64,000 bases of DNA, taken from Nonomuraea glycinis (lineage in GTDB: Bacteria; Actinomycetota; Actinomycetes; Streptosporangiales; Streptosporangiaceae). The position numbers were made by a program, and so were the translations under genes. This document shows positions 51,392-60,323 of this stretch, piece by piece. The notes below the pieces were generated by a model that did no database searches, was not told the DNA's origin, and saw only the letters and a list, made by a program, of their open reading frames with translations. The stretch lies in NCBI RefSeq assembly GCF_014646515.1, contig NZ_BMNK01000009.1:186001-250000 (forward strand), in the 5' to 3' direction. The first letter of the stretch is position 1; each line of letters opens with the position of its first letter.

Positions 51392-52330
51392 CTACCCCCC
51401 TGAGATGGTGTGCGGGTCAGCGTGGTCCTGGTCGGCAAGACCGGTCAGGACCGCGCTGGCCTGCCAGAGTCGCTCCTGCACGGCGATGTCGTACGACGGT
51501 TCTGGCGTGCGGCGTGGGCGCTGGTCGGCGAAGAACGCGCCGCTCACCTGCGCGACGTCGGGCGAGGTCGCCAGATGTACGGCGGTGCGCGCGCCCTGGG
51601 CGGGAGTGAGCATGAACGGCCGGGCCAGCGCGGCGACCGGTTTGAGCATGCGGGGCACGCTGTCGGCGATGATGGCGGTGGCCACGATGCCCGGGTGCAG
51701 GGCGTTGACCGTGACTCCGGTGCCGTTCAGCCGTCTGGCCAGGGCGTATCCGCACATGACCATGGCCAGCTTGGCGTTGCCGTATGCCTGCATGGGCCGG
51801 TAGGCGCGTTCGGACTGCAGGTCGTCCAGGTCGATGGTGGCGGTGCGGCGTGGACCGATCCGGTAGGTCCTGGTGTCGGTGATGGCGTCGGAGGCCACGT
51901 TCACCACGCGCGCGGGGGCGCCGGCGATCAGCCGGTCCAAGAGCAGGTTCGTCAGCAGGAACCACGACAGGTGGTTGACCGCCAGATGCAGCTCGATCCC
52001 GTCGGTGCTGAGCCGGCGCTGGTGGAAGTGCGCTCCGGCGTTGTTGACGAGCACGTGTAGGTGCTCGTGCTGTTCACGGAAGGCCGCGGCCAGCTCGCGG
52101 ATGGCCCGCTGATCGGACAGGTCGGCCGCCAGGGGGTGCACGTCGGCGTTGCCGGTGGCCGCGCTGACCTGATCGCGCAGCGCGCGAGCCGCCTGCATGC
52201 TTCGGCAGACGAGCACGACGGTGGCGCCGCGGCGGGCCAGCTCGGTGACGATCACCCGCCCCATGTCACCGCCCGCACCCGTGACTAGGCACACCCTGCC
52301 CGCCATGGGTCCCGTGGCCGGGCCGGTCAT
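51392..52330 (-). CDS. SDR family oxidoreductase (retinol-dehydrogenase-like)
   Basis: A 312-residue SDR. TGAGGDMGRVI (cofactor), CRSMQAARAL, NNAGAHFHQ, NVASDAIT and AYGNAKLAM with the catalytic Tyr and Lys. The architecture resembles retinol dehydrogenases/protochlorophyllide reductases. The ATG at 52330 overlaps the stop of the upstream NAD(P)-binding gene by four bases, so both are coupled. A divergent MarR regulator lies upstream of the pair and probably controls it. Confidence 0.92.
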   Translation of the reverse strand: MTGPATGPMAGRVCLVTGAGGDMGRVIVTELARRGATVVLVCRSMQAARALRDQVSAATGNADVHPLAADLSDQRAIRELAAAFREQHEHLHVLVNNAGAHFHQRRLSTDGIELHLAVNHLSWFLLTNLLLDRLIAGAPARVVNVASDAITDTRTYRIGPRRTATIDLDDLQSERAYRPMQAYGNAKLAMVMCGYALARRLNGTGVTVNALHPGIVATAIIADSVPRMLKPVAALARPFMLTPAQGARTAVHLATSPDVAQVSGAFFADQRPRRTPEPSYDIAVQERLWQASAVLTGLADQDHADPHTISGG

Positions 52331-52941
52331 GCCGCGATCCGAGGTGCCTGGCCGACATAGGCGTCCTCGGCTGCCGCCCGCAGCAGGAAGTCGGCCAGGT
52401 CCGCACGGGAGATCCGCGAGGTCAGCGTAATCTTCAGCTCGGTGCCGACGCGATAGCGGCCGGTGTGCGGGCCGTCGGTGAGCGCGGGCGGGCGCACGAT
52501 CGTCCACCGCAGGTCGTCCGCCTGACGGATCAGCGTCTCCATCGTGTCCTTATCGCGCATCTTGGCGCCCAATAAGGTCCGCAGAGTCATCACGTACGGC
52601 GAATGGTCGCGGCTTTCGGCCGCCCCATGAGCGCTCACCACAAGCAGCCGGGCGGCGGACTTGGCACGCATGGCGGCCAGGATCGCGCGGACTCCGTCGG
52701 TGCAGGCAGGTTGCCTCGCCGAGCCCGCCAGCGCGCTGATCACCACCTCGCGGCCGTCCACCGTGGCGTCGACGGCGCCCTGGTCGGCCAGTTCCCCGAC
52801 GACCACGTGCAGCCGTTCGTGCGAGATCGGCAGGCGTGCGCTGTCGCGGACCATGGCCCGAACCTCGTGCCCCGCCTCCACGGCCCGCACCACGACCAGG
52901 CGGCCGGTGGCGCCCGTCGCGCCGAACACGGCGATCTTCAT
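52327..52941 (-). CDS. NAD(P)-binding protein (NmrA/SDR-atypical)
   Basis: A 204-residue atypical SDR: FGATGATGRLV (cofactor loop), VRDSARLP, SAHGAAESRD and RWTIVRPPALTDG. It lacks the classical YxxxK, as in NmrA-like or flavin-reductase-like proteins. First gene of the two-gene operon, transcribed away from the MarR gene. A minus-strand TTGACA (53006-53011) may be its -35 box. Confidence 0.9.
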   Translation of the reverse strand: MKIAVFGATGATGRLVVVRAVEAGHEVRAMVRDSARLPISHERLHVVVGELADQGAVDATVDGREVVISALAGSARQPACTDGVRAILAAMRAKSAARLLVVSAHGAAESRDHSPYVMTLRTLLGAKMRDKDTMETLIRQADDLRWTIVRPPALTDGPHTGRYRVGTELKITLTSRISRADLADFLLRAAAEDAYVGQAPRIAA

Positions 52942-52968
52942 GACTTCTCCTCATCCCCTCACCCTGAT

Positions 52969-53032
52969 GGTTGGACACTCCAATCGTTGAAGCAAAAGCT
53001 TGGAGTTGTCAACCATTGGAGTCTCGTATTAT
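52969..53032. promoter_or_regulatory. Divergent promoter/operator of the MarR-SDR locus
   Basis: ACTCCAAT (52977-52984) is a perfect inverted copy of ATTGGAGT (53015-53022), with a third half-site TTGGAGT near 53000. TTGTCA (53006-53011) and TATTAT (53027-53032), 15 bp apart, could be the MarR promoter; minus-strand TTGACA at the same place could drive nmrA. A MarR dimer binding here would block both. Confidence 0.6.
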
Positions 53033-53041
53033 TTTGTGGAG

Positions 53042-53464
53042 GTGGAGGACGCCGAAACACCGATCTATGACCTCATCGATCTGACCATGGGCCTGGCCGG
53101 ACGCACGCAGGCACTCGTCACCGAAGTCCTTGCCGAGCTCGACCTGACCCACGCCCTGGCCAACGCCATCTGGCAACTCGGCGGCGCGCGTACCCCGCCC
53201 TCGATGCGCGAACTGGCCCACGACCTGCGCTGCGACCCCTCCACCGTCACCTTCCTGGCCGACCGGCTGGAACAACGGGGCCTGGTCACCAGGACCGTCG
53301 ACCCCACCAACCGCCGCATCAAGATCCTCGCCCTGACCGACAGCGGCCACCTGGCCAGACGCCGCCTTGTCGAGGCCATGACCCTAGGCTCCCCTCTCGC
53401 CCGGCTCTCCCCCGACGACCAGCGCATGCTGCGCACCCTGCTGTCCAAGGCGATGACCGCCTGA
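53042..53464 (+). CDS. MarR family transcriptional regulator
   Basis: A 140-residue repressor. Typical winged helix: MRELAHDLRCDPSTVTFLAD, RLEQRGLVTR, DPTNRRIKILALTDSG. Starts possible at GTGs 53036 and 53042; I take 53042, nine bases after TATTAT. It probably represses itself and the divergent nmrA-SDR operon through the ACTCCAAT sites, and responds to a small phenolic or reactive ligand, as is common in the family. Confidence 0.92.
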   Translation: MEDAETPIYDLIDLTMGLAGRTQALVTEVLAELDLTHALANAIWQLGGARTPPSMRELAHDLRCDPSTVTFLADRLEQRGLVTRTVDPTNRRIKILALTDSGHLARRRLVEAMTLGSPLARLSPDDQRMLRTLLSKAMTA

Positions 53465-53693
53465 CAGTCATGATGGAGACGAGCGCTCCCCACCAGGGTC
53501 TGACCCAGCGACCGACTGACCTCGGGGTCCGCAACCGAATCTGCCGACCAGGGCGAGATCGTGCCGGGTGACCAGGGTGCTGGGGTGCTCGACCCCCCGG
53601 ACGCGCTCGCGGACGGATGGCGAGCTGGTCGCGGGCGGCGACCGTATCTCCCGCTCCCCCCGTCCAGCGGGTGAGGTCGTGCCGACTCGCAGA
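53465..53693. other. Gene-free stretch after MarR
   Basis: No supportable gene or strong repeat; probably part of the degraded transposon region. Confidence 0.4.
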
Positions 53694-53792
53694 TCAGCGT
53701 GACTCATCCACCGCGAACACCGCCGCGCGGGTCGGCGGGGCCAGATACAGCCCGACCACATCGCGGATCTTGTCGATCAGCAGCGGGTGGTT
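53694..53792 (-). mobile_element. IS630-family transposase fragment
   Basis: The minus-strand frame NHPLLIDKIRDVVGLYLAPP then AAVFAVDESR and TGA matches the segment of IS630-type DDE transposases that ends with the first catalytic Asp of VDE. A stop codon replaces the following KSQIQA. Both flanks are missing. 53793-54083 contains no other supportable gene. Confidence 0.7.
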
Positions 53793-54083
53793 CCCAAGGT
53801 GGCTCCCAGGACCGCCTACTCGTACAGGTGGGGTAGCCCAGCACCGGACAAGGTCCGATTCCAAAATCTGGAGTCGGGCCTTTCGGGTTCACAGCCCCAG
53901 ATCCCATGCCGAACAGCACGACCTGGACCACCCACCGTATGGTCATCCCGTGGCCACCCCCGCCTGGGAGCAGATCCAAATCGAGCTACGAAGACGGCTG
54001 GGCTCCATTCGACGCACGTTTCGCCTTCCGGCCGTACTCATAGAAAGGACGGTGAACCTGCGATCAATGAGCCCACCCCTTCT

Positions 54084-54305
54084 TTGACCATCGACCTGGC
54101 CCCGATTTTCACCAGTTCCCCGGTTGAGTTCGCCGTGGCCAACGACGCCGCCAATGCCCTTGGCCTGCAGGCGATGAATCGCGCCTTCGCCGAGTCACAC
54201 CGCCTGCTCGTGCTCGACTGGCAGCACCCGAGCTGGTGGTTCCGGCCCTACCACCATGCCCTCACCGACACCGCCGACCGGCCCGTCGGAGTCTTCCGAG
54301 GCTAG
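54084..54305 (+). pseudogene. DUF2716-like fragment
   Basis: A frame of 73 codons from a TTG at 54084: APIFTSSPVEFAVANDAANA and LLVLDWQHPSWWFRPY. The DWQHPSWWF element is like the DWQHxxYRF motif I recall for DUF2716 proteins, which are usually longer, so this is likely truncated. No ribosome-binding site; an upstream frame shift may have removed the start. Confidence 0.45.
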
Positions 54306-54683
54306 GCATGGCGTGATCCTAGATGAGACCGGTCGGGCGACCGCGCCGCCACGGCTGCAACGAGCCCTCCGACGGCGTCTGGACATGGTTATGGCGACGT
54401 TCGATGGTGCGGCGGGGTGGCCGGGCGGGACCGATCCGGAGAGGCCGCACGCCCGCCCGGACCGTCCAGCGGGCGGCGGCTTGATGACATAGGGAAGGTA
54501 TGAATCATGGGCCGCCCTGCCCGGCTGCCGAACGGCCTCGCAACCGCTGGTCGGCCGGCTCGGCCATGCTGTCTGTCACCGCATTGGCTCCTGCCCGCTT
54601 GAGACTCTCGGCCTTCCTGGCTTGTCGGCGTAGGCGATGCTGCGGATTCCTGCGTTGCTCGCGGCTTGGCCGGCCAAGGTGAT
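54306..54683. other. Gene-poor stretch
   Basis: A plus-strand frame near 54310-54420 (RLQRALRRRLDMVMATFDGA) has some coding look but no start or family. Nothing else can be supported. Confidence 0.35.
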
Positions 54684-54956
54684 TCAGTCGTGCACCGGCT
54701 CATGGGAGTCCACCACCAGTACGACGGCGCCGCCAACATGGTCCACAGCACTCAGCCAGGCGAAACGTGCCGCAGTCCCATCCGGACTGGCCATCCCGTC
54801 GATAAAGATCCCGACATCACCCGGACCGTCTACAACCGAGACTGTGAAACCTGCGAGAAGCTGCCAGCCATCGCACGCTGATGGCGCACCTCCATTGAGC
54901 TCGAACGCGGGAAGCTGCTCGACAGGATCGGCCGAGACAAGGCTGAGTGTCGGCAT
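54684..54956 (-). CDS. Small hypothetical protein
   Basis: A 90-residue frame from an ATG, natural in composition (MPTLSLVSADPVEQLPAFEL, DGPGDVGIFIDGMASPDGTA), with lower GC3 than the core genes. No ribosome-binding site is evident. It could be a fragment of a larger gene or an acquired small gene. Unknown function. Confidence 0.45.
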   Translation of the reverse strand: MPTLSLVSADPVEQLPAFELNGGAPSACDGWQLLAGFTVSVVDGPGDVGIFIDGMASPDGTAARFAWLSAVDHVGGAVVLVVDSHEPVHD

Positions 54957-55002
54957 AGGACCGTTGAGGTGCTGGCGTTCTCACGGGGGATGTGAACTGG
55001 GG

Positions 55003-56556
55003 TCAACTCGGGGGCTGTGACGGACCGAGATTGTTGAAGTAGCAGGCGTCGGAGAGCTCGGTCAGGTGCTTAAGCTTGTCCTTCCTCACGGCCTGCTGAT
55101 ACGTCTCGGGGTCATCAGCACGAAGCGCCTTGAGGGCCTTCTCAGCAGTGTCGATGTCGTTCTGGAGCGCGGTCTTGAGCGCCGGACGAATCGCCTTGGC
55201 CAGATTGGCTTTTTGAAGGTCCACGATTTCGGTCAGGACGTTCTCGGTCGGCGGAAGCGGCACCGTTCCGCTCAGCGGGACGTGGGTCCACCTCTCCATG
55301 ACGTCGGTCTGGTTCTCGCACCCGGGCGGCATCCCCTGCCCTTCCGCGCCGGATTGTTCCGCAGCGGGTGCCGTTTGGACTGCTTCCGTGCCGGATGAAT
55401 CGGCCTGCGGGGCCTTGGTTCCATCTCCTAATGTGGCCACGACAATGACAACCGCGGCTATCACTGCTGCGAACACTGCGCCACCTGTGATAAGCATCTT
55501 GCGATTCCGCAGCACGCCAGGACCGGACCGTGACTGGTCGTCGAAGGCGGGCACCTGCTCCTGCAACGTGGGCGGCGGCGGAGGAGGGACGTTCTCGGTG
55601 CGGGTCGCTGAACCGGCTGGTGCGAGCGGTGACGATGACGCCGGGGCGGGGCCGGTGCCCTGGAAGAACTGCTGCGGCGGCACGGAGTCAGGACGGGCCG
55701 ATGCCGCAGGGCTGTTCGGCACCCGAGGCAGCTCAAGGGCATCAATCATGGCCAGAGCCTCGGCGGCGGTGGGGCGGTTAGCCGGGTCCTTATCCAGCAA
55801 CCGGGTGATCAGCGTCCCAAGCCCGCCGGCATCGCGGGGAACGGGCGCTTCCCCCAACAGCACAGCAGTGAGCGTCTCTGTCGGGGTATCCCGGTGGAAG
55901 GGGGACACTCCCTCCAACGCTTGATACAGCGTCACTCCGAGCGAGTACAGATCGCCCGCACCGCCGCTGTCCACGCCGTTGAACCGTTCCGGCGCGATGT
56001 ATTCCAGCGAGCCCATCAGCCCACCGCTCATCGTGAGGGCGGTGTCTCCCTGTTTCACAGCGATCCCGAAGTCGGTGAGGAGCACGCGGCCACCTCGGGC
56101 GATCATCACGTTCGCCGGCTTCACGTCCCGGTGCACTATGCCGGACGCGTGTGCCGTGCTGAGGGCGTCTAACAGCCCCTTGGCGGCCAGTGCGACAGCG
56201 TGGGCCGCCAACGGGCCATCCTGGAGAATCTGCTCAGCGAGGGTACCGCCGTCGACGAGTTCCATGACGATCCACGGCGCTTGATCCTCGATCACCACGT
56301 CGTGGAGGGTGACGATGTGCGGATGCGACCGCAGCCGGGCAGCGTTGCGCGCCTCACGCTCGGCGCGTCGAAGCCGCTGCGCATGCTCTTCGTCAGAGGT
56401 GGCCGACGGGAGCCGAATCTCCTTCACCGCCACATCTACGTCGAGAGATTCGTCGTGAGCCTTCCAGACCCGTCCGAAGCCCCCGCCGCCCAAAATAGAC
56501 TCCAGGCGGTACCGCCCGCCGATCAGACGTCCTGGTTGTGTCTGCGCGGCCACCAT
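55003..56556 (-). CDS. Membrane Ser/Thr protein kinase
   Basis: A 517-residue kinase. Domain about 15-275: ILGGGGFGRVWKAH, VAVKEI, HRDVKPANVMI, DFGIA, GSLEYIAPERF. A Pro-rich linker (VPPPPPPTL) leads to a membrane helix at about 350-373 and an extracytoplasmic tail of about 140 residues with helical character, one Cys in GCENQTDV and another in ACYFNN. No PASTA repeat. Unlike the kinase at 33568-35043 the tail domains are not similar. Start ATG at 56556 follows AGGGAG. It lies alone in the degraded region. Confidence 0.93.
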   Translation of the reverse strand: MVAAQTQPGRLIGGRYRLESILGGGGFGRVWKAHDESLDVDVAVKEIRLPSATSDEEHAQRLRRAEREARNAARLRSHPHIVTLHDVVIEDQAPWIVMELVDGGTLAEQILQDGPLAAHAVALAAKGLLDALSTAHASGIVHRDVKPANVMIARGGRVLLTDFGIAVKQGDTALTMSGGLMGSLEYIAPERFNGVDSGGAGDLYSLGVTLYQALEGVSPFHRDTPTETLTAVLLGEAPVPRDAGGLGTLITRLLDKDPANRPTAAEALAMIDALELPRVPNSPAASARPDSVPPQQFFQGTGPAPASSSPLAPAGSATRTENVPPPPPPTLQEQVPAFDDQSRSGPGVLRNRKMLITGGAVFAAVIAAVVIVVATLGDGTKAPQADSSGTEAVQTAPAAEQSGAEGQGMPPGCENQTDVMERWTHVPLSGTVPLPPTENVLTEIVDLQKANLAKAIRPALKTALQNDIDTAEKALKALRADDPETYQQAVRKDKLKHLTELSDACYFNNLGPSQPPS

Positions 56557-56926
56557 GCTCCCTCGTCTGCGCCCAAGTTCTGGCAGCCTACCCGTGCGTG
56601 TCCGTGCGATTCTGCCGAATGTCCGGACTCGCTGGTACCTACTAGGCATCTCCTTGCTGGAGGCGGGCCGATTGGCCGGCGGGCAAGATCGGGCCGGGCT
56701 GCTCGGCTGTCGGATAGCTGACGTGACCCCCATGCTCGCAGGCGGGTGGCACAGGACGCGGCCGGTGGGGCCATCGTCGAAGCGCACCATTGAGCTTGCT
56801 GGCCGACGTTGCCGCCGCAGATACCGCCATGCCCAGTGCCGAGGCCCGACGGAGGAAGGCCTTGGCGGCGATCGCCCGACGCACTTCACCGCAGCAACAG
56901 CCGGTCCACGAACAAGGAGCGAATCC
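56557..56926. other. Region upstream of the kinase with a coding scrap
   Basis: 370 bp. The 3' part has a plus-strand frame (TAMPSAEARRRKALAAIARR) ending in TGA at 56928-56930, overlapping the start of the SDR fragment by four bases (ATGA). It seems to be the tail of a lost upstream gene of an operon. No other feature. Confidence 0.4.
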
Positions 56927-57121
56927 ATGAGATTCGACGACCATCGCGTTGTCATCACTGCTGCCGGCCGCGACCTCGGGCGAACTCTGGCCATCCGGCT
57001 CGCAGACCTCGGCGCGGAGGTCTTCCTGTCCGCACGCAGCCTCGCTGCCACTGAGCATGTCCGCGATGAGATCTGCGACCGAGGCCATCGGCAGGTCCAC
57101 GCCTATGCCTGCAACCTGACG
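56927..57121 (+). pseudogene. 5' end of an SDR gene, truncated by a transposase fragment
   Basis: ATG with AAGGAG seven bases upstream. The frame reads MRFDDHRVVITAAGRDLGRT, AIRLADLGAEVFLSARSLAA and YACNLTDPAS, the first about 65 residues of a Rossmann-type SDR, then breaks at about 57121 into transposase sequence. The 3' part is absent. Confidence 0.65.
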
Positions 57122-58098
57122 GATCCCGCCTCAACGACCGGTTCTTCATCGAGCGCAGCGCCGACCAGCGCCGAACCGAACAAGAACTGCCGCTGCAACT
57201 GCCCGCCAGCCTGGCCACGGTCGTCTCCGAAACAGTTCCTATGCCCTCGGCGTCGAGGCGAGTGGATGCAACGGCCGCGGGCGCAGGGGCGCTGGTGGAG
57301 CAGCCGTCCACGCCGGTCTGTGACGATGCGGTGCCGGTGACCGAGCCGCGGCAGGTGCAGGCCATCGAGGTCGACCGGATCGTGCCCGACTCGGGCAACC
57401 TGCAGATCGCCGGCCAGCAGGTCTGGCTCGGCCCCGACCGCGCCGGCATGTCCATCACCTTGTGGATCAGCACCGCGCACCTGCACGTGCTCACCGTCGG
57501 CGGCGGCCGCCTCAAGACCGTCGCCTCCCGTCTGACCAGCAAAGACCTGGCCGTGATGCTGGAACGAGGCGATGCACGCCCGGCCGGCTCCACCCCGGTG
57601 CAGGTCCTGGCCGAAGGCCATCCGGCGGTCGAGATCGACCGGATCGTCAGCACCATCGGCATCGTCAGCCTGGCCAGCCGGGGCCTGTGCGTCGGCTCGC
57701 ACCTGGCCGGCCAGCGCGTCACCCTGCGCCTGGACGGCATCACCGCCCAGGTCATGGACGGCGAGCGCACCCTGCTGCGCACGCTGCGCTGCCCGCTGCC
57801 GATCACCGCCTGCCGGCGGCTGCGAGGCGCCCGTCCCGCCAGCCCGCCACCCACACCATCCACCAAGCCGGTCACCCTGCACCGCGTGGTCTCCAGCCGC
57901 GGCGGCTTCCAGGTCGTCGGCCAGAAGATCCAGGTCGGCCGCGTCCACGCCCGCAAGATCCTGGACGTGACCGTCGACGACACCCACATCACCGTCCACG
58001 ACAACGGCGAACCGATCCGCATCGTGCCCCGAACCACCACCCAAGAGATCACCAGATACAAGTCGAAAGCGCATACTAAACAGCGAAAGACCAGCTAG
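57122..58098 (+). mobile_element. C-terminal fragment of an IS481-like transposase
   Basis: A frame of about 325 codons without its start (an internal ATG at 57241 gives 285 residues). Two related beta-rich repeats can be seen, each with AxEIDRIV / VEIDRIV and a following LRLDGIT or similar; the end VVSSRGGFQVVGQKIQVGR then IRIVPRTTTQE is typical of Mu/IS481-type transposase C-termini in actinobacteria. The catalytic DDE core is missing. Beyond the stop the motif GTCAAGCATCA occurs twice (58102-58140), possibly the right end of the element. Confidence 0.75.
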
Positions 58099-58246
58099 GA
58101 GTGTCAAGCATCATCCGACGCCAAAGCGTCAAGCATCAAGTGAGACTAGACAGGCTGCCCGTAGCTGTGACTGTAGGTGTCTGTGAGCTATTTGGGGCAG
58201 GGCTGGGCAGTGGTCCAGATGTGGGTCATGCTGCTGAGGTAGGTGG

Positions 58247-58657
58247 CTGCTCGTCGACACCGGCATGCACCAGCTCGACGGCGCCCGCTACCTACGCGAC
58301 GTCGCCCAGGCCGATGAGCGGCTGTGCCGTCTGGTGGCCTACCACTCGTGCGCGGACAACGAGGCTCGGCAACGGGACCTGTTCGACATCCTGGCCAAGG
58401 AATTCGACCAGGAACGGCCCGACCTGGCCCGAGCGCTGACCTACTGCGACATGACCACCAGCCCGGACGGCCGGCACCTGGACGTACGCTACCGGCTGGC
58501 CGAGATCCACTCCCGCTACGGCCCCGACCACGTGGTCAGCCATTCGATCACCGACGCCACCCCGTGCATCGTCTCGTCGGTGCGCGCAGTGGAGGCCGCG
58601 CTCGCCAACGAGACAAGGACAGGACAGAACCCGGGCACCGTCGACCGGATGACGTGA
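58247..58657 (+). pseudogene. HD-domain protein, N-terminally truncated
   Basis: From an in-frame LVDTG just before an ATG at 58265 the sequence runs MHQLDGARYLRDVAQADERL, RLVAYHSCADNEARQR, ARALTYCDMTTSPDGRHLDV to a TGA. This is the C-terminal half of an HD-type phosphohydrolase; the N-terminal HD (HDIGY) part is absent. The in-frame codons upstream of the ATG still match the family, which shows the truncation. The junction lies next to the IS481-like remnant end. Confidence 0.65.
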
Positions 58658-58692
58658 AGCTTCGGCGGGTGGGCTCGGGATCGACATTGATG

Positions 58693-59274
58693 TCAGCCGC
58701 TGTCCGAGGTGGTGGAGGAAGCTGATTCCTCGGGCGCGAACTCGGGATTCATGCCAGTCATCAGATCCCAGAACGAGCGGTATTCGATCACTCCTGGATG
58801 CCAGGAAGCCAGGTCAAACGCTTGCCACTCGCCGTCAGGCTCCACGACGCGCGGATTGAGGAGACAGACCTGACCCTCGATGTACTCCGAGATGTAGAGC
58901 GTGTCTCCCACGGGCTCGCCCCAGATCTCAGCGAGTTCCGGATCTATGTCACGGGTCCAGCCGACCTCGGCCACGGGCAGCAGCCGCAGGCACGAACGGC
59001 TTTCCTCATCCCAGCCGTTGGAAACCTGGAGAAACTCCCTGTAGCTCGGCGGAAGACGCATGCTGAGACGCTCCTCATGATGCGCCAGCTCTGCCTCACT
59101 GGCGCCGGTCGTCCCGAGCCAGTCCGGAGGCCGATGCGCCTCCACCAGGTGCCGCGATCCCGGCGGCGTAGAAGCTTCGCTCTGCGCGTGCTCCTGGTGA
59201 ATTCTGCGGTTCACAGTTTGTAGAAGATCGGCCCAGGGATAGCGCGGACCATCGGGGGCGTGGGGGGTGATCAT
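58693..59274 (-). CDS. SMI1/KNR4 (SUKH) family protein
   Basis: A 193-residue protein. The SUKH motif LRLPPSYREFLQVSNGW-type segment reads RLPPSYREFLQVSNGW, followed by LLPVAEVGW and WQAFDLASW. Such proteins are commonly immunity proteins to contact-dependent toxins. The ATG at 59274 lies seven bases after a minus-strand TATGGT, giving a likely leaderless transcript; an ATG four codons upstream overlaps that box. No toxin gene is next to it. Confidence 0.85.
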   Translation of the reverse strand: MITPHAPDGPRYPWADLLQTVNRRIHQEHAQSEASTPPGSRHLVEAHRPPDWLGTTGASEAELAHHEERLSMRLPPSYREFLQVSNGWDEESRSCLRLLPVAEVGWTRDIDPELAEIWGEPVGDTLYISEYIEGQVCLLNPRVVEPDGEWQAFDLASWHPGVIEYRSFWDLMTGMNPEFAPEESASSTTSDSG

Positions 59275-59281
59275 GAGACGT

Positions 59282-59287
59282 ACCATA
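59282..59287 (-). promoter_or_regulatory. -10 box for leaderless SMI1/KNR4 transcript
   Basis: Minus-strand TATGGT, seven bases before the ATG at 59274. Confidence 0.5.
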
Positions 59288-59308
59288 CGGCGACAAGATC
59301 GATAAGGG

Positions 59309-59784
59309 CTATCCGATGTGCGGTAGGCGGGTGCCGGTCAGGTAGTGCTCGATCCGCAGCCGCATCGAGCGGTCCATCTGGAGCCCGGCCACCTGGTCGC
59401 GGGGCACCCAGCGAACTTCGCGGGACTCGTCACTCGGCGTCGGCTCGCCGCTGACCAGGCGGGCGGTCAGGACAATGGAGAACTCTTGTCGCGCCTCGCC
59501 GTTGCTGGTGTAGAGGATGACGTGGCGGGGTCGCTGTAGGTGCCGACCAGGCCGGTGATCTCGCAGGTGATGCCGGTCTCTTCCAGCGTTTCGCGTACGG
59601 CGGCCTGCGGGATGGACTCGCCCAGGTCGATGGCTCCCCCGGGCACGGCCCAGTTGTCGTTGTCGGTGCGGCGGATCATCAGCAGGTCGCCGGCCTCGTT
59701 GGTGACGATGACGTTGACCGACGGGACCAGGCTGTTGGGCTCGGGTGCGTCGGGGTCGTCGTAGAAGTCGATCCGTCGTGCCAT
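59309..59784 (-). pseudogene. NUDIX hydrolase with a single-base frameshift
   Basis: The ATG at 59784 has GGAG five bases upstream. The Nudix box is complete (GGAIDLGESIPQAAVRETLE with EETGI). After GTYSDP the frame shifts: the deduced sequence continues in another frame RHVILYTSNGEARQEFSIVL and ends DRSMRLRIEHYLTG at a stop at 59309. Restoring one C in the run at about 59527 would fuse both parts. A real mutation or a sequencing error is possible. Coupled to the XRE-type regulator gene upstream by TGATG. Confidence 0.85.
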
Positions 59785-60319
59785 CAGGACTCCACCGGCT
59801 TGGCCTGTGCCCATACCTTCTCGAAGCTCTCGGCGTAGGTGGCGACCATGTCGCCGCCGGCCACCCGCCGTAGGTGTAGAACCGGCGCGTTGCCGGCGCG
59901 GGTGCCGTACACGTGGGTGTTGATCAGGTACTCGTCGTCGGCGCGGTAGATCGAGTTGTACAGCACCGTGCGGTGCAACCGGATCTCGACGTTGTCCAGC
60001 CCGGTGATCGGCCGATAGAGCGCCAGGGCGCTGCGGATCTGCGACGCCATGCCGTCCCCCACACCCTCATCCGCTCCACGCTGGGCAACCTCGCCCGAGT
60101 CCGGGTCTCCCAGCAGGATGCGGACCCGTACACCGGCCCGCGCCTTGTCGGCGAACAGCCGGACCATGCCGCCGTCGTCGGCGAGGAACAAGCCGCTGTA
60201 GAGCCGATCTCTTCGGACGCCGCACCGAACAGTCGTCCCCAGATGTCCCGGGGCACTCCCCACCGGTGCGGATGGATCGTGATCACCTCGCTCTGCGAGG
60301 CGGAGGTCACCTGTTCCAC
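59784..60319 (-). pseudogene. XRE-type regulator, N-terminally truncated and frameshifted
   Basis: The C-terminal effector part of a common actinobacterial XRE family: HPHRWGVPRDIWGRLFG in one frame, then (after an apparent deletion of about 7 bases near 60200) LYSGLFLADDGGMVRLFADK, GVRVRILLGDPDSGEVAQRG and YRADDEYLINTHVYG in another. The DNA-binding N-terminus is missing; the sequence ends at about 60320 against the integrase fragment. Normally cotranscribed with the NUDIX gene that follows. Confidence 0.75.
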
Positions 60320-60323
60320 GCTG

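Noticed and set aside
53465..54083. Frames of 90-156 codons on both strands between MarR and the DUF2716-like piece
   Set aside because: Apart from the IS630 fragment they show no motifs or coding bias.
57103..58107. Minus-strand 334-residue frame opposite the IS481-like fragment
   Set aside because: It is the mirror frame of the transposase; the plus-strand frame has recognisable transposase C-terminal repeats.
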